Shown: positions 54,931 through 63,024 of the stretch, in pieces
Layout: each line of letters starts with the position of its first letter
Numbering within the stretch: the stretch's first letter is position 1
Source: Affinirhizobium lemnae
GTDB taxonomy: Bacteria > Pseudomonadota > Alphaproteobacteria > Rhizobiales > Rhizobiaceae
NCBI RefSeq assembly: GCF_022968395.1
Contig: NZ_JALJQZ010000006.1
Span: 1 to 64,000 of the forward strand
Direction: 5' to 3'
DNA: 64,000 nt
Program-made: the position numbers and the translations under genes
The notes under the pieces: generated by a model
Told to the model about the DNA's origin: nothing
Databases searched by the model: none
The model's input: only the letters and a program-made list of their open reading frames with translations

Positions 54931-55665
54931 ATGGCCAGCTATTCTGCTCAGGAACTGGCATTGCTTGCCCATGTCTCCAAGGCGACGGTCACTCGTTTCA
55001 TCCAGCGGTTGGGCTATGCCAACTATGAAGAAGCTCGACGCCATGCCCGGATAGACAAGCAGAGTGGATCGCGGCTTTTTCTGAACAGGGCTGAGGAACC
55101 GGGGAGACTGCAAACGATAGAAGCGCATGTTGCGCAAGCCATTTCCAACCTGGAAACGACATTCCTTACCATCTCCGAAAGTCAGATCGAGGCTGCGAGC
55201 CAGGCGATGATGACAGCCCGCAAGGTCTGGGTGATTGGCTTTCGCAGCAGTTTCCCTTTCGCCTCATATCTCCAGTGGCAGTTGACGCAGGTGCTCGAAG
55301 AGATTGTGGCTATTCCCGGTGCCGGCCAAACACTTGGCGAACATCTGGTGAGTATCACTCCCGACGACATGGTCGTGTTCTTCGCGTTACGCCGCAGGGT
55401 GGCGCAGGGGGAAAACATTCTCGCGCATATTCGGAAGACCAAAGCGCAGCTTCTCTACATTACCGATGAAAGTGCCCAGTTCGAAAGCGGGCCGACATGG
55501 CATTTTCAGTGCCAGACGCTGGCACCGGGACCTCTCTTCAACCACACGGCTGTCATGACGCTCTGCCATCTGCTGATCACCCGTTGTCTTGAAAAGGCAG
55601 GCGTGGAGGGCAGGAAGCGCCTGCGGCAGATCGAGACGTTAAACGAAAGGCTTGATGAGCTTTGA
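54931..55665 (+). CDS. RpiR/MurR family regulator, 5' end out of frame
   Basis: A 244-residue frame with the RpiR helix-turn-helix (SAQELALLAHVSKATVTRFI) and a C-terminal SIS domain (VWVIGFRSSFPFASYLQW; ITPDDMVVFFALRR). The open frame continues upstream of the ATG as LPELHPAERRLGEFVCDFPGE, which is the normal RpiR N terminus, but has no start codon there. An ATG at 54827 with GGAG 5 bases upstream lies in another frame (MPRIDLF). A tandem duplication CTTTTCTTTT at 54842-54851 separates the two frames, and removal of one 5-base copy would join them. The gene may be broken, phase-variable or use an internal start. It closes the ABC operon. Confidence 0.75.
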   Translation: MASYSAQELALLAHVSKATVTRFIQRLGYANYEEARRHARIDKQSGSRLFLNRAEEPGRLQTIEAHVAQAISNLETTFLTISESQIEAASQAMMTARKVWVIGFRSSFPFASYLQWQLTQVLEEIVAIPGAGQTLGEHLVSITPDDMVVFFALRRRVAQGENILAHIRKTKAQLLYITDESAQFESGPTWHFQCQTLAPGPLFNHTAVMTLCHLLITRCLEKAGVEGRKRLRQIETLNERLDEL

Positions 55666-55678
55666 CCTCGCCGAACCA

Positions 55679-56341
55679 TCAACTGGTCAGCTGGAACTGA
55701 CATGTCGTATCGTTGAAGATGATGCTCTGTGTCGCATTAGAAGCCGAGAAGCTGAGGATAAGCGGAGGCTGTATGGTGACCTGTCCGGTGAGACGGTTGT
55801 CATAAGACGCTGAAAAATCTGGAAAGGAGTAGGTCGGGACCGCCATTCCGACTGCGGCACCCGACATGACCGTTATCATGATGTCATTGGTTGGCCAGAA
55901 TGTCGCCAGACCTTGAACCATGAGAGATGATGCTGTGGTTGCCGCGGGTGCTTGCGTCTGACTGTTTACGGTGAAGACCTTTGCCAGTCCGGTCGTCACC
56001 GTACTGCCCGACCCATTCGTTAACTGAACAATGCCTTGCGCGCCAGCCTGTCCAGCCGCAGAAATGACACTCCCGTTAAACGCATAGGCCAATCCAAGAT
56101 AGGCGATTTCCGAAGAATTTATTGGGATGATTTGATCCGTCGAAAGCTGCGTGGAGGACGTGTACACTGTAAGAGTATCGGTCCAGGCAACCTGGATGCT
56201 ATTGAGAGGAGAAATCAGAACTGCGACGATCTGATAATATGAGGAAGCCTGCGGCACGAGAATCGCTATAGATCCGCCAGCCGCGTTGATCGTCTTGATA
56301 CCATCGTTGTCGACAGAGATATTCAACAAGAAGTTTGTCAC
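55679..56341 (-). CDS. Beta-rich protein of unknown family, paralog 2
   Basis: A 220-residue protein I do not recognise. It is rich in Ser, Thr, Asn, Gln and Val, with a single Cys near the C terminus, no signal peptide and no membrane helix. Alternating hydrophobic residues point to an all-beta fold. It is paralogous to the protein at 56747-57370: both begin with a short LNI..D..G....AG.S..I pattern, then a WT....VY.S segment and QII, and end with ND...QF..S. The third gene of a minus-strand set; it is convergent with the RpiR gene. Confidence 0.7.
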   Translation of the reverse strand: MTNFLLNISVDNDGIKTINAAGGSIAILVPQASSYYQIVAVLISPLNSIQVAWTDTLTVYTSSTQLSTDQIIPINSSEIAYLGLAYAFNGSVISAAGQAGAQGIVQLTNGSGSTVTTGLAKVFTVNSQTQAPAATTASSLMVQGLATFWPTNDIMITVMSGAAVGMAVPTYSFPDFSASYDNRLTGQVTIQPPLILSFSASNATQSIIFNDTTCQFQLTS

Positions 56342-56465
56342 GCGTTCTCCTGATGTTAGAGGTGGCCGACCCCTCCCCCGAGGGATCGACCACCAGCCCT
56401 GTAACCCCTCTGCCCGAAATGCCAGGTTTTCCGAGCAGGAAGCTCTAAAGCGTCAGGAAGACACT

Positions 56466-56708
56466 TTACCAGGACAGGGTCAGATTATCGGGACCGGGCG
56501 CGGGTGTGGTATTTGACACCTTAACGCTCCGGCCACCGACGTTATAGGTATGGATCTGGCCCAACGGGATGACGTGCGGCTCAGGCTCTCCATCGCCGAT
56601 CGCGATGGTGTAGGGCGTCATGACGCCCGTCACCTGGAGTGGTCCCCGAACCTGCCCTTCTCTCAGAAAGGCAGACTGCCTGCGCGGCACTGTTATGACC
56701 GATAGCAT
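56466..56708 (-). CDS. Small unknown protein between the beta-rich paralogs
   Basis: An 80-residue protein with no recognised family. Apart from a basic N terminus (VPRRQSAFLREGQ) it is beta-like, with PYTIAIGDGEPEPHVIPLGQ in the middle and PGPDNLTLSW at the end. No signal peptide. It lies 38 bases after the first beta-rich gene and 124 bases before the second, on the same strand, so the three probably form a unit. ATG start; the ribosome site is weak. Confidence 0.55.
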   Translation of the reverse strand: MLSVITVPRRQSAFLREGQVRGPLQVTGVMTPYTIAIGDGEPEPHVIPLGQIHTYNVGGRSVKVSNTTPAPGPDNLTLSW

Positions 56709-56746
56709 GACCGATACCTCAAACCATCGATGCTTCGATTGACGCC

Positions 56747-57370
56747 TCAGCTCATGATGAACTGGTTGTTCTGATCGTTATATGCGACGCTCGCAGTGGA
56801 GTTGGTCGTATAGGTGACCGTCAGCGCATTGCCAGCAACCTGCGAGATGACGATACCGTTGTTCGAATAGCTCGACGTATAGATCTGGATCGTCTCGATC
56901 GGCGTGAAGATCGCCTGTTGGTTGAAGAGAATGCCAACAGCGCAAATCGGGGCGGAAAGAGCCGCGCCGTTGACCGTTGCACCCTGTACGAGACCACCGG
57001 TCACCATCGCCACATTGTTGATCTTGAGGTTCGGATCGCCGTTGTTGATCTCATACTGGGTCGAAGCGACTACATTGGGAACACCCGGATCGAAGTATCC
57101 GGCGGTGTTGAGGTTGTAGCTGCTGCCGCCAATTGCCGTTGCCTGGGAACTGGTTATGATCTGAGCACCTGCCTGGGCATTGGTCGTCGACGCGTAAACC
57201 GAATACTGCTCCGTCCACGTAACGATGTTATTGAGCTGCGGCTGGAATGTGATCCAGGCGGTCTGAAGGCCGCCCGCAGACTGCTTTGCAATTGTAACGC
57301 TCTGTCCAGCCTGGCTCAGCGCCTGAAGACCGGCCTGATCAAATGCAATATTCAGGGTATAATTTGGCAT
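56747..57370 (-). CDS. Beta-rich protein of unknown family, paralog 1
   Basis: A 207-residue protein rich in Asn, Gln, Ser, Thr and Ala with almost no charged residues (one Cys). It has no signal peptide or membrane segment. It starts MPNYTLNIAFDQAGLQALSQ and has the block IVTWTEQYSVYAS; the C terminus is VAYNDQNNQFIMS. The ATG at 57370 follows AAGGA at 8 bases. Related over its length to the 220-residue protein downstream. The low charge and repeated short strands suggest a secreted or assembling beta protein, lectin-like or inclusion-forming, but no function is assigned. Confidence 0.7.
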   Translation of the reverse strand: MPNYTLNIAFDQAGLQALSQAGQSVTIAKQSAGGLQTAWITFQPQLNNIVTWTEQYSVYASTTNAQAGAQIITSSQATAIGGSSYNLNTAGYFDPGVPNVVASTQYEINNGDPNLKINNVAMVTGGLVQGATVNGAALSAPICAVGILFNQQAIFTPIETIQIYTSSYSNNGIVISQVAGNALTVTYTTNSTASVAYNDQNNQFIMS

Positions 57371-57553
57371 GGTAATATCCTTATTGAGGCTTATGTTCAT
57401 GTTATGGGGAGGTTTCCCTGCAGATTGTGGTCGCCTCCCCGTTGGTGGCTGCATTCCGTTAGGGCATTCTCTCCGAATCAACCTAAGCGTTTTTTATTGA
57501 TGATTGCAACCTAAAAGAGAAGCTAGAATTCTTCTCTGAAGGTTTCTTCTTCG

Positions 57554-58162
57554 TTAGTCATCCTGACGTTTGCGTGCTTCATCTCTTCGGTATTGAAGGG
57601 GTGATTTGCCGAAACGACGCTTGAACGCCGTCGCGAAGTTGTTCGGCGATGGATAGCCAAATTCGGCTGCGATTTCGTTGATCGAATCCATGCTTCGCAT
57701 CAGACGGTAGGCTGCACCTTCCAATCTGAGTTTTCGTTGCCAGGCGAGAGGCGGAAGTCCGAACTCCTGCTTGAAAAGGCGGTTTATGGTGTTGTGGTTG
57801 CTATGGAAATTTCTGGCTAGCGACCGGACGGATACAGTCCGCTGCGGATCCTCGCTCATGAAGTTGCAGATGCGTTCTACAAGTGGGATTGGCGAAAACC
57901 GGTGATATTTTCCTTCATCAGACCAGATCCCGCAACGACCGAGAATCCGAACGCTTAGTTCGGACGGCGTAAGGGGCCATGCGATGAAGTCGGTAAATCC
58001 GGACGCGTAGGTTGTTTCACGATTGGCCAGCGCGGGGGGTACGAGAGCTAGATTATGGACATTCGACGAAACCCTCGTGGAATTCGTGTCTGCAGTCGAA
58101 GATAGCAAAACCCCAGGACCTTGCCTGGTTCTACGGTTCTCCGTGGTATAGCTGCAAGCCAT
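57554..58162 (-). CDS. AraC family regulator with degenerate receiver-like N terminus
   Basis: 202 residues from an ATG that directly follows an in-frame TGA. The C-terminal AraC domain (about 95-197) contains VSVRSLARNFHSNHNTINRL and EIAAEFGYPSPNNFATAFKRRFGKSPLQYRR. The N terminus resembles the second half of a response-regulator receiver: GVLLSST (strand 3), LALVPPA (strand 4) and GFTDFIAWPLTPSELSVRI (strand 5 and helix 5), with Trp where receivers have Lys and no phosphoacceptor Asp. The first half seems to lie upstream in another frame (58131-58274), so the gene may be frameshifted. It lies 83 bases beyond, and upstream of, nothing else on this strand but the beta-rich set. Confidence 0.7.
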   Translation of the reverse strand: MACSYTTENRRTRQGPGVLLSSTADTNSTRVSSNVHNLALVPPALANRETTYASGFTDFIAWPLTPSELSVRILGRCGIWSDEGKYHRFSPIPLVERICNFMSEDPQRTVSVRSLARNFHSNHNTINRLFKQEFGLPPLAWQRKLRLEGAAYRLMRSMDSINEIAAEFGYPSPNNFATAFKRRFGKSPLQYRRDEARKRQDD

Positions 58163-58274
58163 TCAACGACTGGATTGCAGTGGTGATGATCCCCATGAGA
58201 TTCAGGTCGGTCGAATGAATTTCGAGCGCGATGGAGGTTCCGGTAATTTTGTGAGTGAAATGGATTGAGTGCAT
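58131..58274 (-). other. Out-of-frame 5' portion of the AraC/receiver-like gene
   Basis: A 47-codon frame from ATG 58274 reading MHSIHFTHKITGTSIALEIH then STDLNLMGIITTAIQSLNGL and ending at TAG 58131. It looks like strand 1 and helix 1 of a receiver domain, and overlaps the start of the AraC frame by about 30 bases. Together the two frames would give a receiver of about 115 residues. A single indel near 58131-58160 would connect them. Confidence 0.45.
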
Positions 58275-58278
58275 GTTA

Positions 58279-58312
58279 CTACCAAATTGCTGTTTAAAAC
58301 AATTTTTGGTAG
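58279..58312. promoter_or_regulatory. Inverted repeat upstream of the AraC-type regulator
   Basis: CTACCAAA and TTTGGTAG are perfect 8-base arms around an AT-rich centre, 4 bases upstream of the ATG at 58274. It could be an autoregulatory operator or leader hairpin. Confidence 0.45.
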
Positions 58313-58390
58313 CAGATTAGTTGCACTACTCTCGATCGCTGGAATCGATCACATTCATCATAGGTTGCATTTTACCGTTCTGCACATATG

Positions 58391-58421
58391 GAAAATCCGC
58401 TGCCACAGGGTGACAGCGGAT
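58391..58421 (-). terminator. Terminator of the NRPS gene
   Basis: On the minus strand ATCCGCTG / CAGCGGAT form an 8-bp stem with an 11-base loop, followed by TTTTCC, 58 bases after the NRPS stop. Confidence 0.65.
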
Positions 58422-58478
58422 GGAAGAATTCCGGTGAGAAAGGCTATCATGCGTCTCTCGAATCTCTCTGAGGTCGGC

Positions 58479-61400
58479 TCAATCGCCCGCCGCTTTGAAA
58501 AAGCCATAGAGTTTGCCGGGATTGCCACGCCAGATGGAATTCTTCTCCAGAATTTCACCCTTCATGATGAAGCAATCCAGATCCGCAGTAGAACCTTCCT
58601 GCATGACGACGCCGTAGTGGACGAACGCGCCTGTGGCCAAGGTACATCCGTTACCGATACGGATATGGTCTGACTTGAAGGCTCCCTCTTCCAGAGAGTG
58701 AGCCTGGATGACGCAACCTTCGTTCAACGTTACATCGTCACCGATTTGGACCAGCGAACGCTCGGTCAGGTTCGCGCCGCCATCATAGACGCGCTTGCCC
58801 ATTTTGACGCCAAGCGCTCTCAAGATCATGGGCCTGAATGGTGTTCCCGTAAAAAGGTTTGTGATCGGAGAATCCGCCAGTTTCCAGTGCCGTTCATGCC
58901 GCCAGAACGAGATATCATAGATCGTTGTCATGTTCGGCTTCAGAGGCCGGAAACGCAGGCTTGCCCATTCGATGAAGATGTGCAGCACAATGGTGACACT
59001 GGCAGTCAGGACGACTGCACCGAACAAGGCGAGGTGACCCCACTCCGTGTAGTAGTTCAGCGCGCGATCCCAGATTGCGAGCGTTGAAAACAGCATGATC
59101 CACTGAACTGCGAAGAATGTGAGGCCCGTTGCCGCATTGTGCCTGTTCTTCCGCGGCAACTGCGCGCGTCGCTCGTCCTCGGTGACACCTTGGATAAGGT
59201 CGACATCGCGTTGAACGATACGGGGGATCTCGAAGGGTGGGGAACCCAACAGTCCTACATTCTCGCGCATCGGGCCATCAACCGGGATCATGACCTTGGT
59301 TCCGAGAAGAACATTCTCCCCCGTGCGGCCATTCGGCGGATAGAAGATATTGTTTCCAAGGTAGTTGCGCTCACCAATCTTGGTCTTTTCCAGGCGGAAC
59401 GCGGTTGCAGACTTGTTGACGTTGATCATGTACAGACCGTCCGAAACCATTGTCCCGGAGCCGATCTCGCAAAAAAGCGGGTTATCCTGCTGTTGATTGC
59501 TGCCAAAGTTCGAACCGGTCTGAACCACCTTGTTCAGTTTCCATCCGAGAGCTCGAATGTAATGAACGATGGCGGAACTGTCGCCAAACAGAAGGTTCAG
59601 CAATCGCGCATTGGTGACAACTTCAACGATGGACTGAAGCCAGAAATGGAAACCATAGAGCTTGTAGGTCCGGTTCGGTCGCAAGATGAAGCTGAATAGT
59701 CGAGGCAGGATGAGCGCGGCAGCCAATAGACCCGCGAACAAGGCAACCAGCGTTACGGTCGTGCCGATTGCCACAACGCCAATGGATTCCTGGTAGTCGT
59801 CGGAGACATTCTGCCAATAGCTGTGGAACCACAGCGGGATAGGGGTGACAAAGACGAATAGCGTGATGACCTGGACGATTTCGTAAAGAATTCGGCGGGT
59901 CGTCGAAATCTGGACCGGTGGAACGGGGCAGTAATTGGCAGTCGTCTGGCTGGCAGGAGAGCCGTGCCAATGCTGATCGTCAGGTATCCGCTGCCCCCTC
60001 AGGAGCGAGGAGGCATGGCCGAGCTGCGACCGATTGCCAATACTCGTATCGATGTCGATCATGCAGCCCATCCCCACAAAGGCATTATCGCCAATCGAAA
60101 TGGGGCCTGTGTGAATGTATCCAGACTGTGCGCGGTAACCAGTAAGCATGGACTCTTTGCGCAGAATGGAATTGTCACCAATCGAAATGAGATCTGTACA
60201 GACAGGAATTGAACGGCATTCGATCGTCGTATTGTCACCCAGACGGGCGCCTAACAAACGCAGGTAGACGCTGTAGAGGGGACTCCCTCTGAAAAGTACG
60301 ACAGGCGCCGTTTGTATCAGCGTCTTCACGATCCAGAAGCGGTAATAGCGCAAACTCCAGAGGGGGATGCTCTCGGGTTTCCAACGTCCGATCAGCAGCC
60401 ACTTCATCAAAATTGCAAAGCCGGACATACCGAAGAAGATAGCAAGCGATAGAAGTGCGCATCTCGCATAGAGCTGGGCGGGATCATCCAGCTTGTCATA
60501 GACCCAATTCAATCCAAGATTGAGCAACCAAAGATCTGCATATGCGTAAACTCCATAGAACAAGAGTTGCGCTGCGCCACAAGCCCAGTAGGCAAGATTG
60601 CTTGCTCGGTGACGGGGATACGTTTCCTCAACTGCGATAACCTCTTCCTCTGGTCCCTTGAGGTGTTGCGCCAAACTCGCAACAGAAGGATGCATGTAGA
60701 TGTCACGCATCGAGGTGGTGGCCCACTCTTTGCGCATTCTCAGCTTTGCACAAAAGCGCGCCAGGAGGAGAGAGTTGGCGCCTAAATCGTCGAAGAAATG
60801 ATCATTGATCGAATTGACTTTCATATTCAGCGCCTCGGACAGCGCAGCGGCAATAAAGCGTTCCTCATCATTGGTAGGCGGCACCTCTGGCCGTTCCTTG
60901 CTAACTCGCAAACTCGTGGGTTTTGGCAGACGACGCGTATCGATCTTGTCGGATACGGTCATCGGAAGCACTGGCAACTCCTCAAGGAAGGATGGCACCA
61001 TATAGTCGGGCAGACGCTTTCGCAGTTCTGCAGCAATGGCGCTACGCGAAATCGTATCAACGCCGGACTTGTATGCATAGTATCCGACAAGCTCAACGCG
61101 GCCTGGTTCAACCTCCCAGGTCGTCACGGCAGCCTGAGCGATGGACGACTGCTCCAGGAGCACCGATTCAATTTCGCTCAGTTCGATCCGATAGCCTCGT
61201 ATCTTCACCTGAGTGTCGATGCGGCCGTGATACTCGATGTCGCCTTGCTCGTTGATCCGCCCGAGGTCACCTGTCCGGTAGATGCGATTAGACGGATTGT
61301 TCGGCAGTCCAATGAAATCGCGGATGAACTTTTGCCGGGTTAATTCCGGACGGTTGAGGTAACCAACTGCAAGCCCGATACCAGCGATACCAATTTCACC

Positions 61401-62501
61401 CAGATCTCCATGCGAAACAAGTTCAGGAGCTTCAGGATCGAGAAGAACAATGGAATATGTTGGCAATGGTTTTCCGATTGTGACCGGATGATCAGGGGTC
61501 AGGCAACACATCGTCGCAGTGACGGTGGCTTCCGTGGGACCATAGGTGTTCAGGATCTGCCGGTCTGGACGCCACCATCTCTGTACAAGATTTTGCGGAC
61601 AGTGCTCCCCACCAACAAGAATTGCGCGAAGCGACGGAACATCACTCTCAATGGAGGACAGGAGGGTAGGTGAGCACGCTATGCAGGTTATCTGGTTGGC
61701 GCGGAGGAATTCTGCAAGCTCCTCACCGACAAGCGTCATACGGCCCGGTGCCGGAACAACGGTCGCACCAGCGGCGAAGGGAACCCAGATCTCCTCGGTG
61801 GAAAAGTCGAAGGCAATGGTCATGCCCTGATAGATGCGGTCATCCGGGCGGTAGCCATAAGCATCGGCTGCGACGCGCACGAAATTGCAGATGCTTCGAT
61901 GCGCAACGGCCACACCCTTGGGTCGACCTGTCGTGCCGGACGTATAAAGGATGTAGCAGAGAGAATCGGGAGCAGAACTAACCTGAACCGCCAAAGACGC
62001 GAACTTGGACAGATCTTCGCGGTCGAGCCTCGCTACGAGGGACGGCACGGATAGACCACACGCACGATCAGCATAGGCCTCGGTCGTAATCAAGAGGCTG
62101 ACATTCGCGTCCTCCAGGATGAGCGCCATGCGCTCGTCCGGAAACGCCGTCGCAAGCGGAACAAAGACTGCACCGGCCTTCAGGATGGCGAGGATGGTGA
62201 TGTAGGTTTCAGCAGAGCGATCGACCAGAAGCGCGATGCGGTCGTCAGGCTTCACATTCTGCTCGATCAACATGCGGGCGAACTGATTGGCGCACGCATC
62301 AATCTCGGCATAGGTCCATCGTCGACAGGAATCGATCACCGCTACCACATCGCCGTCTGTTGACGCGCGCTCGGCAAAAAGTTGCTCCAACCGTTCATCT
62401 TGATTGTATTGGAAGGCGGGTGCAGGACCGAGTAGGATCGCGGCATTCTCTCCCATGTCGGAAAGGTCAAGTCCGCGCAAATGTGTCCCCATCAAATTCA
62501 T
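58479..62501 (-). CDS. Pls/PosA-type single-module non-ribosomal peptide synthetase
   Basis: 1340 residues from the ATG at 62501 (AGGTGG upstream; a GTG at 62528 is less likely). Domains in order: adenylation (about 30-530) with CYILYTSGTTGRPKGV, AFDFSTEEIW, NTYGPTEAT and YRTGDLGR; carrier domain with the phosphopantetheine Ser577 in DLGANSLLL; then a membrane part with about six helices and three soluble segments rich in left-handed beta-helix hexapeptides (ISIGDNSILRKESMLTGYRA; HWHGSPAS; VYDGGANLTERSLVQIGDDV). There is no condensation or thioesterase domain. This is the architecture of epsilon-poly-lysine synthetase (Pls) of Streptomyces, which makes isopeptide homopolymers. Aligning by eye to the GrsA pocket gives D-F-E-A-L-G-T-V-T-K, similar to codes for lysine/ornithine. 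The product is unknown. Confidence 0.88.
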   Translation of the reverse strand: MNLMGTHLRGLDLSDMGENAAILLGPAPAFQYNQDERLEQLFAERASTDGDVVAVIDSCRRWTYAEIDACANQFARMLIEQNVKPDDRIALLVDRSAETYITILAILKAGAVFVPLATAFPDERMALILEDANVSLLITTEAYADRACGLSVPSLVARLDREDLSKFASLAVQVSSAPDSLCYILYTSGTTGRPKGVAVAHRSICNFVRVAADAYGYRPDDRIYQGMTIAFDFSTEEIWVPFAAGATVVPAPGRMTLVGEELAEFLRANQITCIACSPTLLSSIESDVPSLRAILVGGEHCPQNLVQRWWRPDRQILNTYGPTEATVTATMCCLTPDHPVTIGKPLPTYSIVLLDPEAPELVSHGDLGEIGIAGIGLAVGYLNRPELTRQKFIRDFIGLPNNPSNRIYRTGDLGRINEQGDIEYHGRIDTQVKIRGYRIELSEIESVLLEQSSIAQAAVTTWEVEPGRVELVGYYAYKSGVDTISRSAIAAELRKRLPDYMVPSFLEELPVLPMTVSDKIDTRRLPKPTSLRVSKERPEVPPTNDEERFIAAALSEALNMKVNSINDHFFDDLGANSLLLARFCAKLRMRKEWATTSMRDIYMHPSVASLAQHLKGPEEEVIAVEETYPRHRASNLAYWACGAAQLLFYGVYAYADLWLLNLGLNWVYDKLDDPAQLYARCALLSLAIFFGMSGFAILMKWLLIGRWKPESIPLWSLRYYRFWIVKTLIQTAPVVLFRGSPLYSVYLRLLGARLGDNTTIECRSIPVCTDLISIGDNSILRKESMLTGYRAQSGYIHTGPISIGDNAFVGMGCMIDIDTSIGNRSQLGHASSLLRGQRIPDDQHWHGSPASQTTANYCPVPPVQISTTRRILYEIVQVITLFVFVTPIPLWFHSYWQNVSDDYQESIGVVAIGTTVTLVALFAGLLAAALILPRLFSFILRPNRTYKLYGFHFWLQSIVEVVTNARLLNLLFGDSSAIVHYIRALGWKLNKVVQTGSNFGSNQQQDNPLFCEIGSGTMVSDGLYMINVNKSATAFRLEKTKIGERNYLGNNIFYPPNGRTGENVLLGTKVMIPVDGPMRENVGLLGSPPFEIPRIVQRDVDLIQGVTEDERRAQLPRKNRHNAATGLTFFAVQWIMLFSTLAIWDRALNYYTEWGHLALFGAVVLTASVTIVLHIFIEWASLRFRPLKPNMTTIYDISFWRHERHWKLADSPITNLFTGTPFRPMILRALGVKMGKRVYDGGANLTERSLVQIGDDVTLNEGCVIQAHSLEEGAFKSDHIRIGNGCTLATGAFVHYGVVMQEGSTADLDCFIMKGEILEKNSIWRGNPGKLYGFFKAAGD

Positions 62502-63024
62502 AATGTCCACCTGCCTACGCTGCGCCACCGCTGATCATACGTGAGGAGACGGTATTACCGGTTCTGGACTCATTATGATTGCAATGAATTCTTGCAGACT
62601 CTCGTCTATTCTGGAGCTGCGCCACACCTATGTTTCGTGGGGGCCGGTTCGGTCAAGACTTCTGTTTAGTTCGCCACTTTTTTTTGCACAGTGTGCTAAT
62701 TCTTCAGCAGATCGAGCAAAACTCGAATTGCATATGTTCCGATCCTGGCCTCGCATTCTTACACAGCAGCCAGCGCTTCAGTAAAATCGGATTTCGGTAG
62801 ATCCCATTATCAGATGAGGGTCTTGTCTGCCACCAAGACAACTGGACAAAGGGTAAGGTTCCCCGCGGGGAACTATTGCCCATTCACCACCAATCCGAAT
62901 CGATATAGGCTTGTAGTTGCGCATAATTGCCGCAGTTCCGGTTTTTTGCGAAACATCACCGTCGTTAGAGACATGTTAACCAAGGCTGCTCCTATCTATC
63001 GCAATGCAATTGAGGACCCGAATC
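62502..63024. other. Replication-gene upstream region
   Basis: A 523-bp gap between the divergent NRPS gene and repA. It holds the parS-like palindrome at 62858, a small hairpin GTCTTG/CAAGAC at 62820-62839 and AT-rich stretches suited to the divergent promoters. I see no supported gene in it. Confidence 0.6.
62858..62873. promoter_or_regulatory. parS: parS-like centromere palindrome of a repABC replicon
   Basis: GTTCCCCGCGGGGAAC is a perfect 16-bp dyad that fits the repABC parS consensus GTTNNCNGCNGNNAAC. It lies 152 bp upstream of the repA start, a known location for the RepB-binding partition site. Confidence 0.8.
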
